Shown: one piece after another, positions 41,460-54,992 of the stretch
Layout of the letters: every line of letters starts with the position of its first letter
How positions within the stretch are numbered: the stretch's first letter is position 1
NCBI GenBank assembly: GCA_030015575.1
Contig: JASDDO010000001.1
Location: 323,983,595-324,047,594 of the forward strand
Direction of reading: 5' to 3'
Origin: Agapanthus africanus
Lineage: Eukaryota > Streptophyta > Magnoliopsida > Asparagales > Amaryllidaceae
Length of the DNA: 64,000 nucleotides
Notes under the pieces: model-generated
Databases searched by the model: none
The model's input: only the letters and a program-made list of their open reading frames with translations
What the model was told of the DNA's origin: nothing
Position numbers and translations under genes: made by a program

Positions 41460-43699
41460 TGTAAGTGCACGGCGGCGCCCCGGCCGTCAATCCGACGGCC
41501 AAACACGGAAACGGTGATAAACTTTAATTTTTGCGGACTTAGCAAACCGGCACCACCGCGCACTAAACCCCGGATCGTGCCATTAAACTAGTCTAAGCTA
41601 ACAAGAGGACGGGTTAGAGATATACCGAATGATCCGAGTCCTCCGGTCTTCATCTCCACTCCGATCTCCTTGCGGGATCTCCGTCCGTCTCCTACTCGTC
41701 GGAAAGGGCACCACGAAGCCAGGTACTTTTACGGGCTCCCACCTCAATACCGAGGCAACTCGGGCGCGAAGTAGGCTGGCCGACGTGTCCAAGATTTGCT
41801 GTAGAATGTGTAGGGTTGAAGCTATGTCTCATTTGGGTTTGTTGCCATTTGAAGATGATGGAGGAAACAAGATAAGAAAATGGTGCTTGCATTTTTCTTA
41901 ACATGAAAAATGAGATCAAGAATGGTACTCTCTCAAAGATGAAGCTCTCTTCTTCTTCTCTTTTTCTTCTCTTTTTCTTCTCTCTTTTCTCATGAAAACA
42001 TTCATCCTTAGAAAATGGTGGAGGAAAGATTATGAAGCATGAAGGGAGGTGATGGTAGGAGCATAAGTGGTGACCACATCCAAAACATAATCATAACCAT
42101 CTCACATCAAACTCTAATCACATCTAATCCTTTCTTATCAACAAAAAGCAAGTGAAGAGAATGGAATCAAAAAGATGTTATCATAATAAATCATCTTGCA
42201 AATAAATCCTCCACAATGTGTTATTTGCAAACTTGCAAATAACACCCTCCATCGGAAAAGTCCGGCCGGGAAAGAACAAAGGAAAACCGGCCGGAACGGA
42301 ATGCAAACTGGCAACTCCAGAAAACTGGTCCCGTAATAAATTACAGGAAAACCCCATACTGTGCATACACACCCGCATCTGTATTCCGTCCGGATACAAA
42401 TGCAATGAGACAAAATCTACACTGTACTAAACTAGGATCCGGCTTAAACTAAAGCCGGCTAGTAATATCCGTCCGATCCTGATCCGTGCAATACTGCACG
42501 TATCTGATCGAACCCTGCCATATACCCATACGTCCATTAGTACAAACCGTCCGATCCTGATCCGTGCAATACCGCACGTATCTGATCGGACCCTGCCATA
42601 TCTCCATACGGCCTCTACAGCGTTTCGCCCGAAAGCTTGAGTAACTGAAAGTGTGGTGGACTCTAAAGACTCGTCAATACTATGGCTGTGGATTTAACCA
42701 CCAGCACGTCAGAGGTATAAGCCAATACGTGACGGGCCACCAGCTATTGACCAAAAGGGACGTCGATGAGAGAACTCATCCTGACACCCTACTGAGCCTG
42801 TCAGTGACAATATCCGTACAGTCCGGTCCGTTCGTCTATGAGCATCGCATGTCGGGCCTAGGGGGTTGGTAAAAGTCAGACCCCCAAAAGCGGTACAAGT
42901 CGTGTCGGAGTGTAGCCTAGAACACCCTGAGATACTACTGGAATACCTACCAGTAAATCTCCTGCCTTGGCCAAGGACTTCGTGTAATGGCTCTCCTAGA
43001 CACAGCGCGACCTCACCCCCAATACCGGGAGAGACGAACCCCTGAAGATCCGCTCACTGTCTCCATGTGGCTCGGGACTGTACCCAACTAAAACCTGTTT
43101 GGACGACTCCTTTGAGCCGTGGTAGGGTAGTAATCAAAGTACAGTGGGAACTCACACGAGACAAATGACGATCCCCAGGTCGATGAACTAACCTGTACAC
43201 ATGTCACCAGGGAACTTCTATCTGACGTCAGGTATAAGACCAACCAGCATGTTCCCGGCGAGTCCTGTCCGGTGTACTCATAACCCAATGAGCACCTGTA
43301 TACATCTTAGGTGAACCAACTGACACCAGTAGCTTGTGAGACCGGCCACCGCCCCTCGTCGGGGTCTCGACTGTATACACTAGTCTACTCTGGAGAATCG
43401 ATGCCCTGTCTCGAAACTCCTGCGACTAGGGACCTTTTAAGGATATGCTTATAGACTACCAGCTCCCACGTATATGATCGCCCTCATACTGCTGGCCGTC
43501 AAGCAAGAATCCTATGGGCTCTATCAACGTGTAATAGTGACATGTAAGGTCACCTGAAGCAGTACACGATGATAAAGGTAAACCAGATAGCATACTATCA
43601 TCTCGAGTAAGACTGTCCTATCGGGATAGGTCCTCCCTCAATCATTGCAATCACGTGCCTGTGATCCAATAATTGACTCTGAGGGCACTATCTCCAACA
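41460..43699 (-). repeat. 3' LTR of element E (2240 bp)
   Basis: Ends TGTAAGTGCACGG and CTATCTCCAACA. It contains a 78-bp tandem duplication (42469-42625) present in both LTRs of E but single in D, and the palindromes CGTGCA/TGCACG (42485-42500) and CATCTGTAT/ATACAAATG (about 42377-42404). Confidence 0.95.
42469..42625. repeat. 78-bp tandem duplication in LTR E
   Basis: CGTCCGATCCTGATCCGTGC starts at 42470 and again at 42548. Both units contain the CGTGC...GCACG palindrome. The same pair is in the other LTR near 50437-50590, so it arose before insertion. Confidence 0.85.
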
Positions 43700-43714
43700 A
43701 TCTCCCACTTGCAC
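43700..43714 (-). other. Polypurine tract of element E
   Basis: Minus strand GTGCAAGTGGGAGAT next to the 3' LTR. Confidence 0.88.
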
Positions 43715-45850
43715 TCAAGGCTAATTATTGCGATGTCGCATACTTACAGCCCGTGTGATACCGAACACCCAACTCCTCTACTAGTCAGTCGCACAAAGCC
43801 TGTTTGCGAAACTATTGCGTTCGGGGAATAGCCTCAGTGAGTGGATCCGCCTAGATGTTTCTTTCTATGTCTCTCTATATCTCAAGTTCGCGGAGAAAGC
43901 CATCTCCCGAAATGAGCAATACCTGTCTTAGAGTGTCTGGATGTCTGATGGGACCGAGCTCATAAATGAACTCCAAATCCAAACTTCTTAGACTGTATCG
44001 TCAACTGAACTTAATCAGTATCCTGCGCCATGCCTCCCTCAGTATTGCCTTGGACCACCTGTCCAGAATACTGCCCCTCGTCAGAAGGAAAACTATAACT
44101 CTGACAACCTCCTTGTCGTCCAGGTCACCTTGGAAGCCTGGAATGATAACTGTCCCCCGAATGAGGCCGTCGTTATCATATCCCTAGAACATCCACTTAT
44201 GTTCTAAAACTGCTTCCGACTGTTTCTCCAGGATTGGGTCAATGTCAACTTATTGCATCTAGTGCAAGAACAACATCTGGTGTGGTACTTGACATCTCAT
44301 GATTGACTCAATTGCCTAAGCAAGTGATCTGCCAATCATGCACATCCCTCTCTACTTTAGTCTATAAGACACCTTCAGAGAGGGTGACTCCATCACCTGC
44401 AGGTACACTACCGTGTCAGGAGTCGTCCATTCTAAATACTCTTAGAATGCTGTCAAAGTACCCTGATTGGGAAACCACCCAAATCTAGATCTAAAACCAT
44501 AGATCTAGTAACCAGTATGTCAGATATAATGACCAAGTCCTTTGTGGAGAAACCACCGTGTGACGACCAAAGTATAACCGATCATAGTATAGGAATATCA
44601 CTTCCTACTCTGTGTATGTCATCCAAATACCAGGATATCACACCCTACTACCTTCTCAACAGATCCATCCCCTATTCTGATGAAGTCAAACCTATGACTG
44701 TCACATCAGAAATAGATGATCTATCTCCGCTACATCTGCTTTAGTCTATAAATAGACATAAGCCTGATATCCACCAATGCTTCCGCTGCTCCCACTGACT
44801 ACGACAACCCTCTGGCAGAGTCATATAGACGTGCACTTCTAAAGCTAGTTTAGAACGACGCTATACTCATCCTCCTGCCGGGTCTCGCAGCCTGGAACAA
44901 CAACAATGGCAAGTGTGGGTAAACAAGAACTTCCCTGTCACCGTCCTTGAGGCTACCGGAGTACCTCTCGGGTGCCTGAAGTTACCCACCTTATCTGCGG
45001 GGTGGCCAATGGAATGTCAAATCAGATTGAATCTTTAGGTTCCTTATCAAATCTTCAGTAATCGTTTGCGGTTCTGGAATCACTTCCAGTTCTACCACAC
45101 TCCCACTACTGTTTTTGAAAAAATCCATTTTTAATAAAACTGTGGCGAGTCCAGAACAATATTTCTATTGATCTGCCAGATGGTAGAAAATCAACCCTCG
45201 TCATAGCCTGGGTCAACCCACAAACAGCCATTACAGAAACGTGCCTTGAGCTGTCCAGTGTCTGGTTTTAATCATAAGCCGGACAACTCCCCGTACCTTA
45301 ACAACGTTAAGATATGAACTGTTCTATATCCAATATAGAACCAGAGGCACTGAATTAATTGAACCAGATTCAAATCATGCAGCTATCTCCAGTGCATGTC
45401 AACTAAATGGATGGAGGCCGATCAGCGTTACTCAACTTAGGAATGCTTCCAATTATGAGTAACCTGAAAGAGAAGCAATTTCTCTTTATCATTACTATCA
45501 ACTGAGTACCATACACAAGTATCTACATTTTCGATCACTTTGAAGAATCCCGATACTTGCTACACTTGGTTCTCTACTCTATTCAAATACTTATGACTCC
45601 TCAAAACTTAGACCCTGTGTTTCTACGAAACACATGTCTAAGAACTAGAGAAGTTAAAAGTAAACAGAATATAGTATGAGGACCAACCCCTCTGTCCTAA
45701 TGGACACTGGACAACATACAACACTCTGTATAAGTCCGCTGAGTTTGACAACTCTTTCACTGTGTGTCGTAGGTTGAAAACTGTACTTATGGTTAAGAAG
45801 AATTACACCGCTGTTTAATGCTCCTTACCTAACCAACCACTGATATAGGT
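43715..45850 (-). pseudogene. Decayed copia pol of element E
   Basis: Parallel to 1190-3332 of element D over its whole length. The RT block is near 44500-44700, the RNase H/tail block with an ADPL motif is near 43840-43990, and integrase C-terminal traces are near 45270. Stops and frameshifts are frequent, and no YVDD survives. Antisense frames such as 44517-44744 are by-products. Confidence 0.75.
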
Positions 45851-46309
45851 AAATGTCATCGACATAATATCAAAAGGTATATCTCACTCTATTCAAATAG
45901 ACGTACAGATATATCAATTTGAAATTGGTGCACAACAGGGGTATTCAAAACCAAATATTTGCCGACAGGCAAACAGCCCAGGTGATCTCCTCAAATATCA
46001 CCAATTACAACGAATCCCGATATAATGAGGATGATCACCTAATTCCCAATAACTTACTCCCACTCATCATCTGTAAAACCATACAGATGTGAGAATCAAA
46101 CCTGGTAAATACATACCCTGGAGCAAGTGTCTAATCGGGAAATCAGTTTTCTTTTAACAGTACACAGTTGAACTGAAACATTGAAATGTTTCGATGGGGT
46201 ATCCTGGTATTCCTAGTAATGCCTCTACCATTATCCAGATTCACAACTATAACCGTATAAATCTTTGCCACCTCACCAAATCCCTTTATATGTCTTTAGT
46301 CATTACCTT

Positions 46310-47054
46310 CTGCACACCCCTTAGGACAACTGGTTTTCTTCCTTCCCTACCGTTCGGCACCAGCCTATGGTTTGGAAGAAGACTATCCAATAAGCATAAT
46401 GGGTGTACTGTCCTAGTCCTAGGAGCACTCGCAATGCGAGAGAAGGTGAAGATAAAAGACAACCGAATAAACCTTATTCCTATTTCTCCTGAACCAGGAT
46501 CCATCCCCGAACTGGAACAAGTTCCTTTCGAGTTCGTATATAACCATACGATGGATTATCCAATGAACTGGGATCTTCGTAGTGATACGGAGTGTCCTGG
46601 AGAAATACAAAGGTGATTTAGGATTGGCGAAGAAATACTTGGTTTGGTCGTGAATATCAGTCGCAATTTACTTTGCCCTCTTACTAATCCCTTACTTTGT
46701 CTTAATCTTAATACCTTCTGCACACCATGGTTATGCTAATTGGTTTTCCTCATTCCCCACTGTTCGGCACCAGCCTAAAGTTTGGAAGAAGACTATCCAA
46801 TTTGCGTAATAGGTGTACTATCTCCTAAACCAAGGAGTACTCATAACTTGAGAGAAGGTAAAAGGGAAAAGACAGCTGAATAATCCTATCCGTTTTCTCC
46901 AGAATCGGAAATCATCCTCGAATTCCTTCGAGTTCGTATCTAACCATATGATGGTTTTGTCCAATGGAAGTGGACGTTCGCAGTAATACGGGGTGTCCTG
47001 GAGAAAAGGGTAAAAGCAGGAGTGGCAATGAGGTCTGCAACTCTGACAATCCAA
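46310..47054 (-). repeat. About 410-bp tandem duplication in element E
   Basis: TTCGGCACCAGCCTATGGTT at 46353 and a close match at 46763 mark the period. Both units contain the palindromic ATCGTATGGTTATATACGA-like core. Same block as in D (21-760) and F. Confidence 0.75.
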
Positions 47055-47120
47055 AAGTCAGTGTAAAGAAGGTTCGGTCAACTTGGTCTCTGAGTCATAG
47101 TCTAGGGTCGGGTCAATGGT

Positions 47121-47155
47121 CGCTGCCAGAGAGAGAGAGAAAAGAAACACTCAGC
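47121..47155 (-). promoter_or_regulatory. Pyrimidine tract before the coding part of E
   Basis: The minus strand reads CGCTGAGTGTTTC, TTTTCTCTCTCTCT, GGCAGCG: same context as the candidate 3' splice site in A and B. Confidence 0.4.
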
Positions 47156-49413
47156 GTGCACTCTAACCTAGATCAGAATGGTTATCTCTTTTTCTAATCA
47201 GAAAACCTCCCACTGTACCTCAAATTCTCCTCCAAACCTTAAAGAAGAATTAGTCGGGGTCACCCGAGGAGTAAACCAACTCATCAGTGGGAATCGGGAT
47301 CCAACTATCATTGCATGATAACGTGACGGAATCCGCTCACGCTATCACACTCCAGAAGGTATGCGCATATCTGGCAAGTTTCAGTTCTTTTGAAACTCCC
47401 GATGTGATTTTTACCCCATGCTCTTATGACCTTGACTTTGGCCAACAAATCATAAGTCACATGTCAAGTTCTGCCCGTCATTCTCCAGGTTAATTTGAGC
47501 CCACCCGCACAAGCCCTTGACTTTGGCCAACAAGGCTATACGACTGCCCCAAACCAACGCATCTATCTATGCTGCATATGAATAACCAACAGCTACCAAA
47601 CACTGTGCCTTGACTTTGGCCAACATACACAGCTTGAATACTATTGACTATCCATATGAAACGACGGAGGGCTACGAATGGTTTCTGGCGAAAACCTTTA
47701 ACGTAATGAACTTGATATCGTTGAAGGAACGGATAGCTTTTTAGAAAATATAGTGACGAAAACCTTTACTAAAGAGGTCACTCCCGGTGAAGGGATCTCG
47801 GCTCTTTCCCCGTAGAATGAGGTGCAGGATATTCCAACTGAATACCACGGTGCAAAGCAAAAGTAATCGGCTATAGTGAAGTTAATGCCCTGACGCAAAC
47901 TTCTGTCCAAGGGGTCACTCCCGGTGAAGGGATCTCGGCCCTTGCCTCGTCGACTGAGGAGCAGGATATTCCAAATGAATACCACGATGCAAAACAAAAG
48001 TGAACGTCCTTGCAATAACAGCTTTTTGAAAAGTGTTCCAACAACATCAGAATAGGTTTGTTTTAACTTGCATTGATCCGAATCAACGCAGTCCCATCAA
48101 TTGATCACACCACAAAGAACGAAAATATACTGACGTACGTATATGCCATCCGCATTCGCCACTGGGTCCCGTCATCACCCGTTAGGTTAGCTAACTAACG
48201 GCAGAGCGGGGACTGGACTAGCGCGGATGAAAAACATATACAACATCTACTAATATATATACCAATATATTATATTCGCTCAAGGCGTGAATAAAATGCA
48301 ACATCACAGAAATGTACAGCATCACAGAACAATACAGATATCTGGGATCCCCGGGTTTCACAGAGCCACTACTGAAACCCGACGTTCCCCTGGTCGTGTG
48401 GATAGCCTGTGCAATGAAATCCTAGACCCCTACGGGCGCGGCAAGTTACCCGCCAAAACCTGAAGCGAGGCAGCCCCCTTCCGCGCCGTGAATGGACCAC
48501 CCAGCACTTCACGGAATCCGGTAACTTGGGCACCCCTCCTGGGTCAACCTGTACCCCCTACGAGTGCGGCGAATAGCCTGCCAATCCAAGAGTGAAGCCC
48601 CCTCCGTCTCAATGCCATGAGATGCGGGCTTGTTGCCTTCCAGAACCCGGCTATCCGTGCACTCCTCCGCGGGGTAATCCTAGTACAGAAAGTAAAATAT
48701 ACATACACCGGGTACATCGACCGCAACCAGGTCGTGCCCCAAAAGAATAATACAAACTGGCAGTGACGGCAGTCCACATGTCGGACGCTCGCCCCGCAAT
48801 ATCAAATGTACATAATACAACCGCACTGTACTAGCATTGCATCCAGGCTATCCCCACCGACCGATCCGCAACATCACAGCATAAACATAGAACATCAACG
48901 TGAAAGTCACGTTCGCAAATCCGTCTAACCGGGCTATAGCAGTTAGACGGGATTTACCGATCGAGTGATATTCACGGTCGCAGATATAATGTAAATACTG
49001 TGAAAAATGTGTTTAAAATATCCGATCGATCAAAAATTAACATGTGGGCCCCCAATCAAAACTGTAGCACTCACAGAAAACCTGGGCCCAATTTTAATAT
49101 TCCAAAACCCATATTTTAAGCCCAGAAAGCCTCTGAAAAAAATTGGTGAAGTGATCTCCACAGTGTGCGGCGGAAGAGCGGCGGAATGGGGGTATATGCG
49201 GCGGTTCCGCGCTCCCACTGTGGATTCACTTCATCGAAATTTTACAGAGTTCTCAGATTTTCCAGTACATCAATATTTTACAACCTGAAAAAATTTTCGA
49301 GACCAAAATATTTCAACAGAAACTGATGCTAACAAAAATGTAGATTTTGGAGTTTTGGTCGATCGGAAATGCAAAAACACATCAAATGAAGCTAGACGAA
49401 GTTAATGGCGAGT
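47156..49413 (-). other. Long non-coding leader of element E
   Basis: Same plan as in A: hairpin (49148-49232), two modules (47915-47995, 47772-47852) and three CTTGACTTTGGCCAACA copies read on the plus strand (47431, 47516, 47609; 85 and 93 nt apart). No gag motif. Confidence 0.78.
49148..49232 (-). other. Leader hairpin of element E
   Basis: Plus-strand GAAGTGATCTCCACAGTG pairs with CACTGTGGATTCACTTC (one bulge) around a purine- and GCGG-rich loop of about 50 nt. It starts about 180 nt after the PBS. Confidence 0.72.
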
Positions 49414-49425
49414 CTCTGATACCAC
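49414..49425 (-). other. Primer-binding site of element E
   Basis: The minus strand reads GTGGTATCAGAG directly after the LTR, complementary to initiator tRNA-Met from the second base. Confidence 0.9.
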
Positions 49426-51666
49426 TGTAAGTGCACGGCGGCGCCCCGGCCGTCAATCCGACGGCCAAACGCGGAAACGGTGATAAACTTTAATTTTTGC
49501 GGACTTAGCAAACCGGCACCACCGCGCACTAAACCCCGGATCGTGCCATTAAACTAGTCTAAGCTAACAAGAGGACGGGTTAGAGATATACCGAATGATC
49601 CGAGTCCTCCGGTCTTCATCTCCACTCCGATCTCCTCGCGGGATCTCCGTCCGTCTCCTACTCGTCGGAAAGGGCACCACGAAGCCAGGTACTTTTACGG
49701 GCTCCCACCTCAATACCGAGGCAACTCGGGCGCGAAGTAGGCTGGCCGACGCGTCCAAGATTTTCTGTAGAATGTGTAGGGTTGAAGCTATGTCTCATTT
49801 GGGTTTGTTGCCATTTGAAGATGATGGAGGAAACAAGATAAGAAAATGGTGCTTGCATTTTTCTTAACATGAAAAATGAGATCAATAATGCTACTCTCTC
49901 AAAGATGAAGCTCTCTTCTTCTTCTCTCTTTTCTTCTCTTTTTCTTCTCTCTTTTCTCATGAAAACATTCATCCTTAGAAAATGGTGGAGGAAAGATTAT
50001 GAAGCATGAAGGGAGGTGATGGTAGGAGCATAAGTGGTGACCACATCCAAAACATAATCATAACCATCTCACATCAAACTCTAATCACATCTAATCCTTT
50101 CTTATCAACAAAAAGCAAGTGAAGAGAATGGAATCAAAAAGATGCTATCATAATAAATCATCTTGCAAATAAATCCTCCACAATGTGTTATTTGCAAACT
50201 TGCAAATAACACCCTCCATCGGAAAAGTCCGGCAGGGAAAGAACAAAGGAAAACCGGCCGGAATGGAATGCAAACTGGCAACTCCAGAAAACTGGTCCCG
50301 TAATAAATTACAGGAAAACCCCATACTGTGCATACACACCCGCATCTGTATTCCGTCCGGATACAAATGCAATGAGACAAAATCTACACTGTACTAAACT
50401 AGGATCCGGCTTAAACTAAAGCCGGCTAGTAATATCCGTCCGATCCTGATCCGTGCAATACTGCACGTATCTGATCGAACCCTGCCATATACCCATACGG
50501 CCATTAGTACAAACCGTCCGATCCTGATCCGTGCAATACCGCACGTATCTGATCGGACCCTGCCATATCTCCATACGGCCTCTACAGCGTTTCGCCCGAA
50601 AGCTTGAGTAACTGAAAGTGTGGTGGACTCTAAAGACTCGTCAATACTATGGCTGTGGATTTAACCACCAGCACGTCAGAGGTATAAGCCAATACGTGAC
50701 GGGCCACCAGCTATTGACCAAAAGGGACGTCGATGAGCGAACTCATCCTGACACCCTACTGAGCCTGTCAGTGACAATATCCGTACAGTCCGGTCCGTTC
50801 GTCTATGAGCATCGCATGTCGGGCCTAGGGGGTTGGTAAAAGTCAGACCCCCAAAAGCGGTACAAGTCGTGTCGGAGTGTAGCCCAGAACACCCTGAGAT
50901 ACTACTGGAATACCTACCAGTAAATCTCCTGCCTTGGCCAAGGACTTCGTGTAATGGCTCTCCTAGACACAGCGCGACCTCACCCCCAATACCGGGAGAG
51001 ACGAACCCCTGAAGATCCGCTCACTGTCTCCATGTGGCTCGGGACTGTACCCAACTAAAACCTGTTTGGACGACTCCTTTGAGCCGTGGTAGGGTAGTAA
51101 TCAAAGTACAGTGGGAACTCACACGAGACAAATGACGATCCCCAGGTCGATGAACTAACCTGTACACATGTCACCAGGGAACTGCTATCTGACGTCAGGT
51201 ATAAGACCAACCAGCATGTTCCCGGCGAGTCCTGTCCGGTGTACTCATAACCCAATGAGCACCTGTATACATCTTAGGTGAACCAACTGACACCAGTAGT
51301 TTGTGAGACCGGCCACCGCCCCTCGTCGGGGTCTCGACTGTATACACTAGTCTACTCTGGAGAATCGATGCCCTGTCTCGAAACTCCTACGACTAGGGAC
51401 CTTTTAAGGATATGCTTATAGACTACCAGCTCCCACATATATGATCGCCCTCATACTGCTGGCCGTCAAGCAAGAATCCTATGGGCTCTATCAACGTGTA
51501 ATAGTGACATGTAAGGTCACCTGAAGCAGTACACGATGATAAAGGTAAACCAGATAGCATACTATCATCTCGAGTAAGACTGTCCTACCGGGATAGGTCC
51601 TCCCTCAATCATTGCAATCACGTGCCTGTGATCCAATAATTGACTCTGAGGGCACTATCTCCAACA
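49426..51666 (-). repeat. 5' LTR of element E (2241 bp)
   Basis: Near-identical to 41460-43699 and adjacent to the PBS. The next bases, GTTTC, are the target duplication. Confidence 0.95.
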
Positions 51667-52584
51667 GTTTCCAAATCCTGAAAATCTCAAGAAGGATCCG
51701 GAATCATCAAATCACCATGTCAATAAATAGTGAAAACCGACATAAATCTCCATAATACTGCATAATCAATGAATACATGAATGCATCTGATATCATGCAA
51801 TTAATGCAATAGTTAAACTAGCATATGAAAGCCATAACATATTGCGACTATCAACTTAGCAAGCTATGTCAAAGAATAGTATTTTCTAAAGTGTACGTGA
51901 CATAGCAATTACCGATGAAGATGTGTGTGAGCTGGCAAGCAAGTGTATGTGGAGCATATGCATCATCGGTAATGGTGCTGGTGTCCTGACAGCAGGGTTT
52001 CATGATAATTACAGATGACATATGCACAAGTATGCAATGCGATGAAACATCATGAATATATAAAAAGTGATATTGTAACAGCAACACTGAAGAATAAACC
52101 TACCCGATATATGAGTCATACAGTTTGATACTTTAAAGTACCCACGATTCACTGCATTTGAAAACAGGTATGACTCGAGCCCAGTCAAAAGGGTAAGGAA
52201 ATCCACCCAGTCTGAGTCGATCTATATATATCTAGTAGTCGGTGATCTCGCCTCAATAGTATCACGTACAATACAATATACACATATGGCATCCTCGAGT
52301 CAAGAGTGCGGATCTAACATCATAATTATATCCCGTACGGTAAATCTATCGTACGGCGTCCCAAATCTGGGTATGGGTCAAATATCACATTTATCTCATT
52401 ATTCATCTAGTATCCTTATCATCATATATCGTGAACAGGAGGTACTGATCTAAGTCTAGTACACTACTAATATCATCAACAATAATCATGATCTGGCTAC
52501 TGATCTACAGCCTCATACAATCCGATGTCATCAACACATATCATCGTATAGAAGTATACATCGCCCAAGCGATCCATTATAAAT
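51667..52584 (-). mobile_element. Large LTR N, second part
   Basis: Continues N after element E, with the same AT-rich, palindrome-poor character. It is cut at 52584 by a TGTTAG LTR start (L). Repeats such as CGGTAATGGTG...TACCGATGAAG occur, but no gene is seen. Confidence 0.45.
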
Positions 52585-52895
52585 TGTTAGTGTATATGCC
52601 CTAGAGGCCATTACTGTATCATACTAGTTTGTATATTACTTAATGGAAGCTTGGGATATTCACCATTGTATAGACAATCTTGCTCAAAATAGTAGTATGC
52701 TACTTGGTTTGTTTCTACTTCAATGTGTGTACATGTGTTTCTTTTAACATATCGCCTATACACATTAGTGGAGCCCTTAGGATCTTTGCTTACCAGCGTT
52801 GTGATGGCAGTCACACTCGTGGGGGCTGGGTAATCCACAAGCACATCCATATGCAGGTCCCTAGTCATAGGACTATCGAGATTGGGCATCGATAC
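52585..52895 (+). mobile_element. Family-A LTR L, first 311 bp
   Basis: TGTTAGTGTATATGCCCTAGAGG starts here in plus orientation and follows the 5' end of the LTRs of A, up to GGGCATCGATAC, where element F begins. The rest should lie right of F, off-window. Confidence 0.85.
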
Positions 52896-54977
52896 TGTAA
52901 GTTTACGGTAGCGCCCCGGCCGTCTAACAGATGCCAAATGCGGAACAAAAACTTTTTACAAACTGGCGCTATCGTGTACCGTAATCCGGATCTGCCATTA
53001 AAGCTAAATTAACAAACTACAAAGTGGGTAGAAATGTTATACTGAATGATCCGAGTCCTTCGGTCTTCAACCATCATCCCACGCTTTGTTGCGGCTGCTC
53101 CGATCTCCTGAATCTCCAGTCTTCTCGTCCAGGTGGCACCACGTCGACGGATCTTTAAACGGGCTCCCGCCTCTGAACCGAGGCAACTCGGTCGTCAAGT
53201 TTGCTAAAAAAGACGACCAAGATGAAGTAGAGAATGAGTAGAACACTTTGTCTCGCTTTGTCTAAAGCCATGAACGAACGGTTAATGAAGTTGCCTTTTG
53301 GATCGGGTGAAATGAGAAATGAGGCTATCTAATTTCCATGAATCCAAACTATTATAATCTTGTTAATCAACAAGTGAGAGAGTGAGTAGAGGAGGGGAGG
53401 GGGCCGGCCACATATAGTGAAGGAGGAGGGTGAGTGTAGGAGCAAAGGGGGTAACCTTAAGGAATAATATCCTAAGCATTACCAAAACACATTAATGCAA
53501 ATGGTGACTCACAATAAACACCTCACTAAAACATTTAATGCAATCAAGTGAGTCATAAACCTAGTCATCAATCAAGAAGCTTCCTCACTCATGACTCACC
53601 CTCATGACTCACCCATGGAAGAAAAGATAAATCCGCATTTATGTTAAATATGGGCGATAGAAAACTGGAAACTGGCAACTTCCAAAAGCGATCCTGAAAC
53701 GAATTTCAGGATAACCCCGTAACAGTATAAACATACCCGCATTTGTATTACGACCGAATACAAATGCAACTGAGACAAAGATATTATATCTTCACAGTAT
53801 AATACTCGGATCCGGCTTAAACCAAAGCCCACCAGTATTATCTGCCTGAAATATGACACGTGCGTAAACGCACGTGCATTTTCCGAAGCCTGCCATAAAA
53901 CCATACGGCCTCTACAACGTTTCGCCCGAACTTGGGAAACTGTCTGTGGGGACTCTAATGACTCATCAATACACTGGCACTGGGTATAACCACTAGCACG
54001 TCAGAGGTACAAGCTGTACGTAACGTTTGCCTATGTATTGATTGGAAGGGAAGCTGACGAGCGAACTCATCCATAAACCCTACTGAGCCTGACAGCGACA
54101 ATATCCGTACAGTCTGGTCTATTCGTCTAAAGAGTATCGCATATCGAGTCTAGGGGGTGGATATAGTCAGACCCCTAATAACGCGATAAATCGTGTCGGC
54201 ATGAAGCCCATCACTACCTGAGAAACTACTGATCCGAATCAGTAATTCTCCATTACCTCGGCCGAGGATTTCTAGTGATGGCCACCCGTGCACTGTGCGA
54301 CATCAACCCCCCAATACCGGGAGAGATGAATCCCCGACGATCCGCTCACTGCCTCCATGTGGCTTGGGACTGTACCCAAAAAATACCTGTTTGCACGTCT
54401 CCTTTGAGCATGGTAGGGTAGGAATCAAAGCACAGTGGGAACTCACACGAGACAAATGACGATCTCAGGTCGACAAACTAACCTGTACACATGTCACCCG
54501 GGAACTGCTATCTGAGGATATGTATAATACCAACTAGCATGTTCCCGGTGAGTCCTGTCCGGTGTACTCATAACCTAATGAGCACCTGTATACATCTTAG
54601 GTGATCCAACTGACACCAGTGGCTTGTGAGACCGGCCACCGCCCCTCGTCGGGGTCTCGACTATATACACTAGTCTACTCTGGAGTATCGATATTCTGTC
54701 TCGAAACTCCCACGACTAGGGACACTTTAAGGATGTGCTTACAGACCCCAGCTCCCATATATATGATCGCCATCATACTGCTGGCAGACAAGTAAGAATC
54801 CTATGGGCTCTATCAACATGCAATAGCGAACTAAAGCATGCATACGATGATAAAGACAAACCAGATAGCATACTATCATCTCGAGCAAGACTGTTATATC
54901 GGTATAGGTCCTGCCTCAATCATTGCAATCACGTACCTGCGATCCAATAATTGACTTTGAGGGCACTATATCCAACA
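52896..54977 (-). repeat. 3' LTR of element F (2082 bp)
   Basis: Ends TGTAAGTTTACGG and CTATATCCAACA. It contains the perfect palindrome CACGTGCGTAAACGCACGTG (53857-53876) and GCATTTGTATT/AATACAAATGC around 53730-53765. Confidence 0.92.
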
Positions 54978-54992
54978 ATCTCCCACTTGCAC

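Larger units (their letters stand above)
41460..51666 (-). mobile_element. Copia element E, complete (10,207 bp), TSD GTTTC, non-autonomous
   Basis: Minus order: 5' LTR (49426-51666), PBS (49414-49425), leader (47156-49413), tandem duplication (46310-47054), decayed pol (43715-45850), PPT (43700-43714), 3' LTR (41460-43699). The target duplication GTTTC is perfect on both sides (41455-41459, 51667-51671). The LTRs differ at roughly 15-20 of 2240 positions by eye. Pol decay is shared with D and F, so it predates this insertion. Confidence 0.95.
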
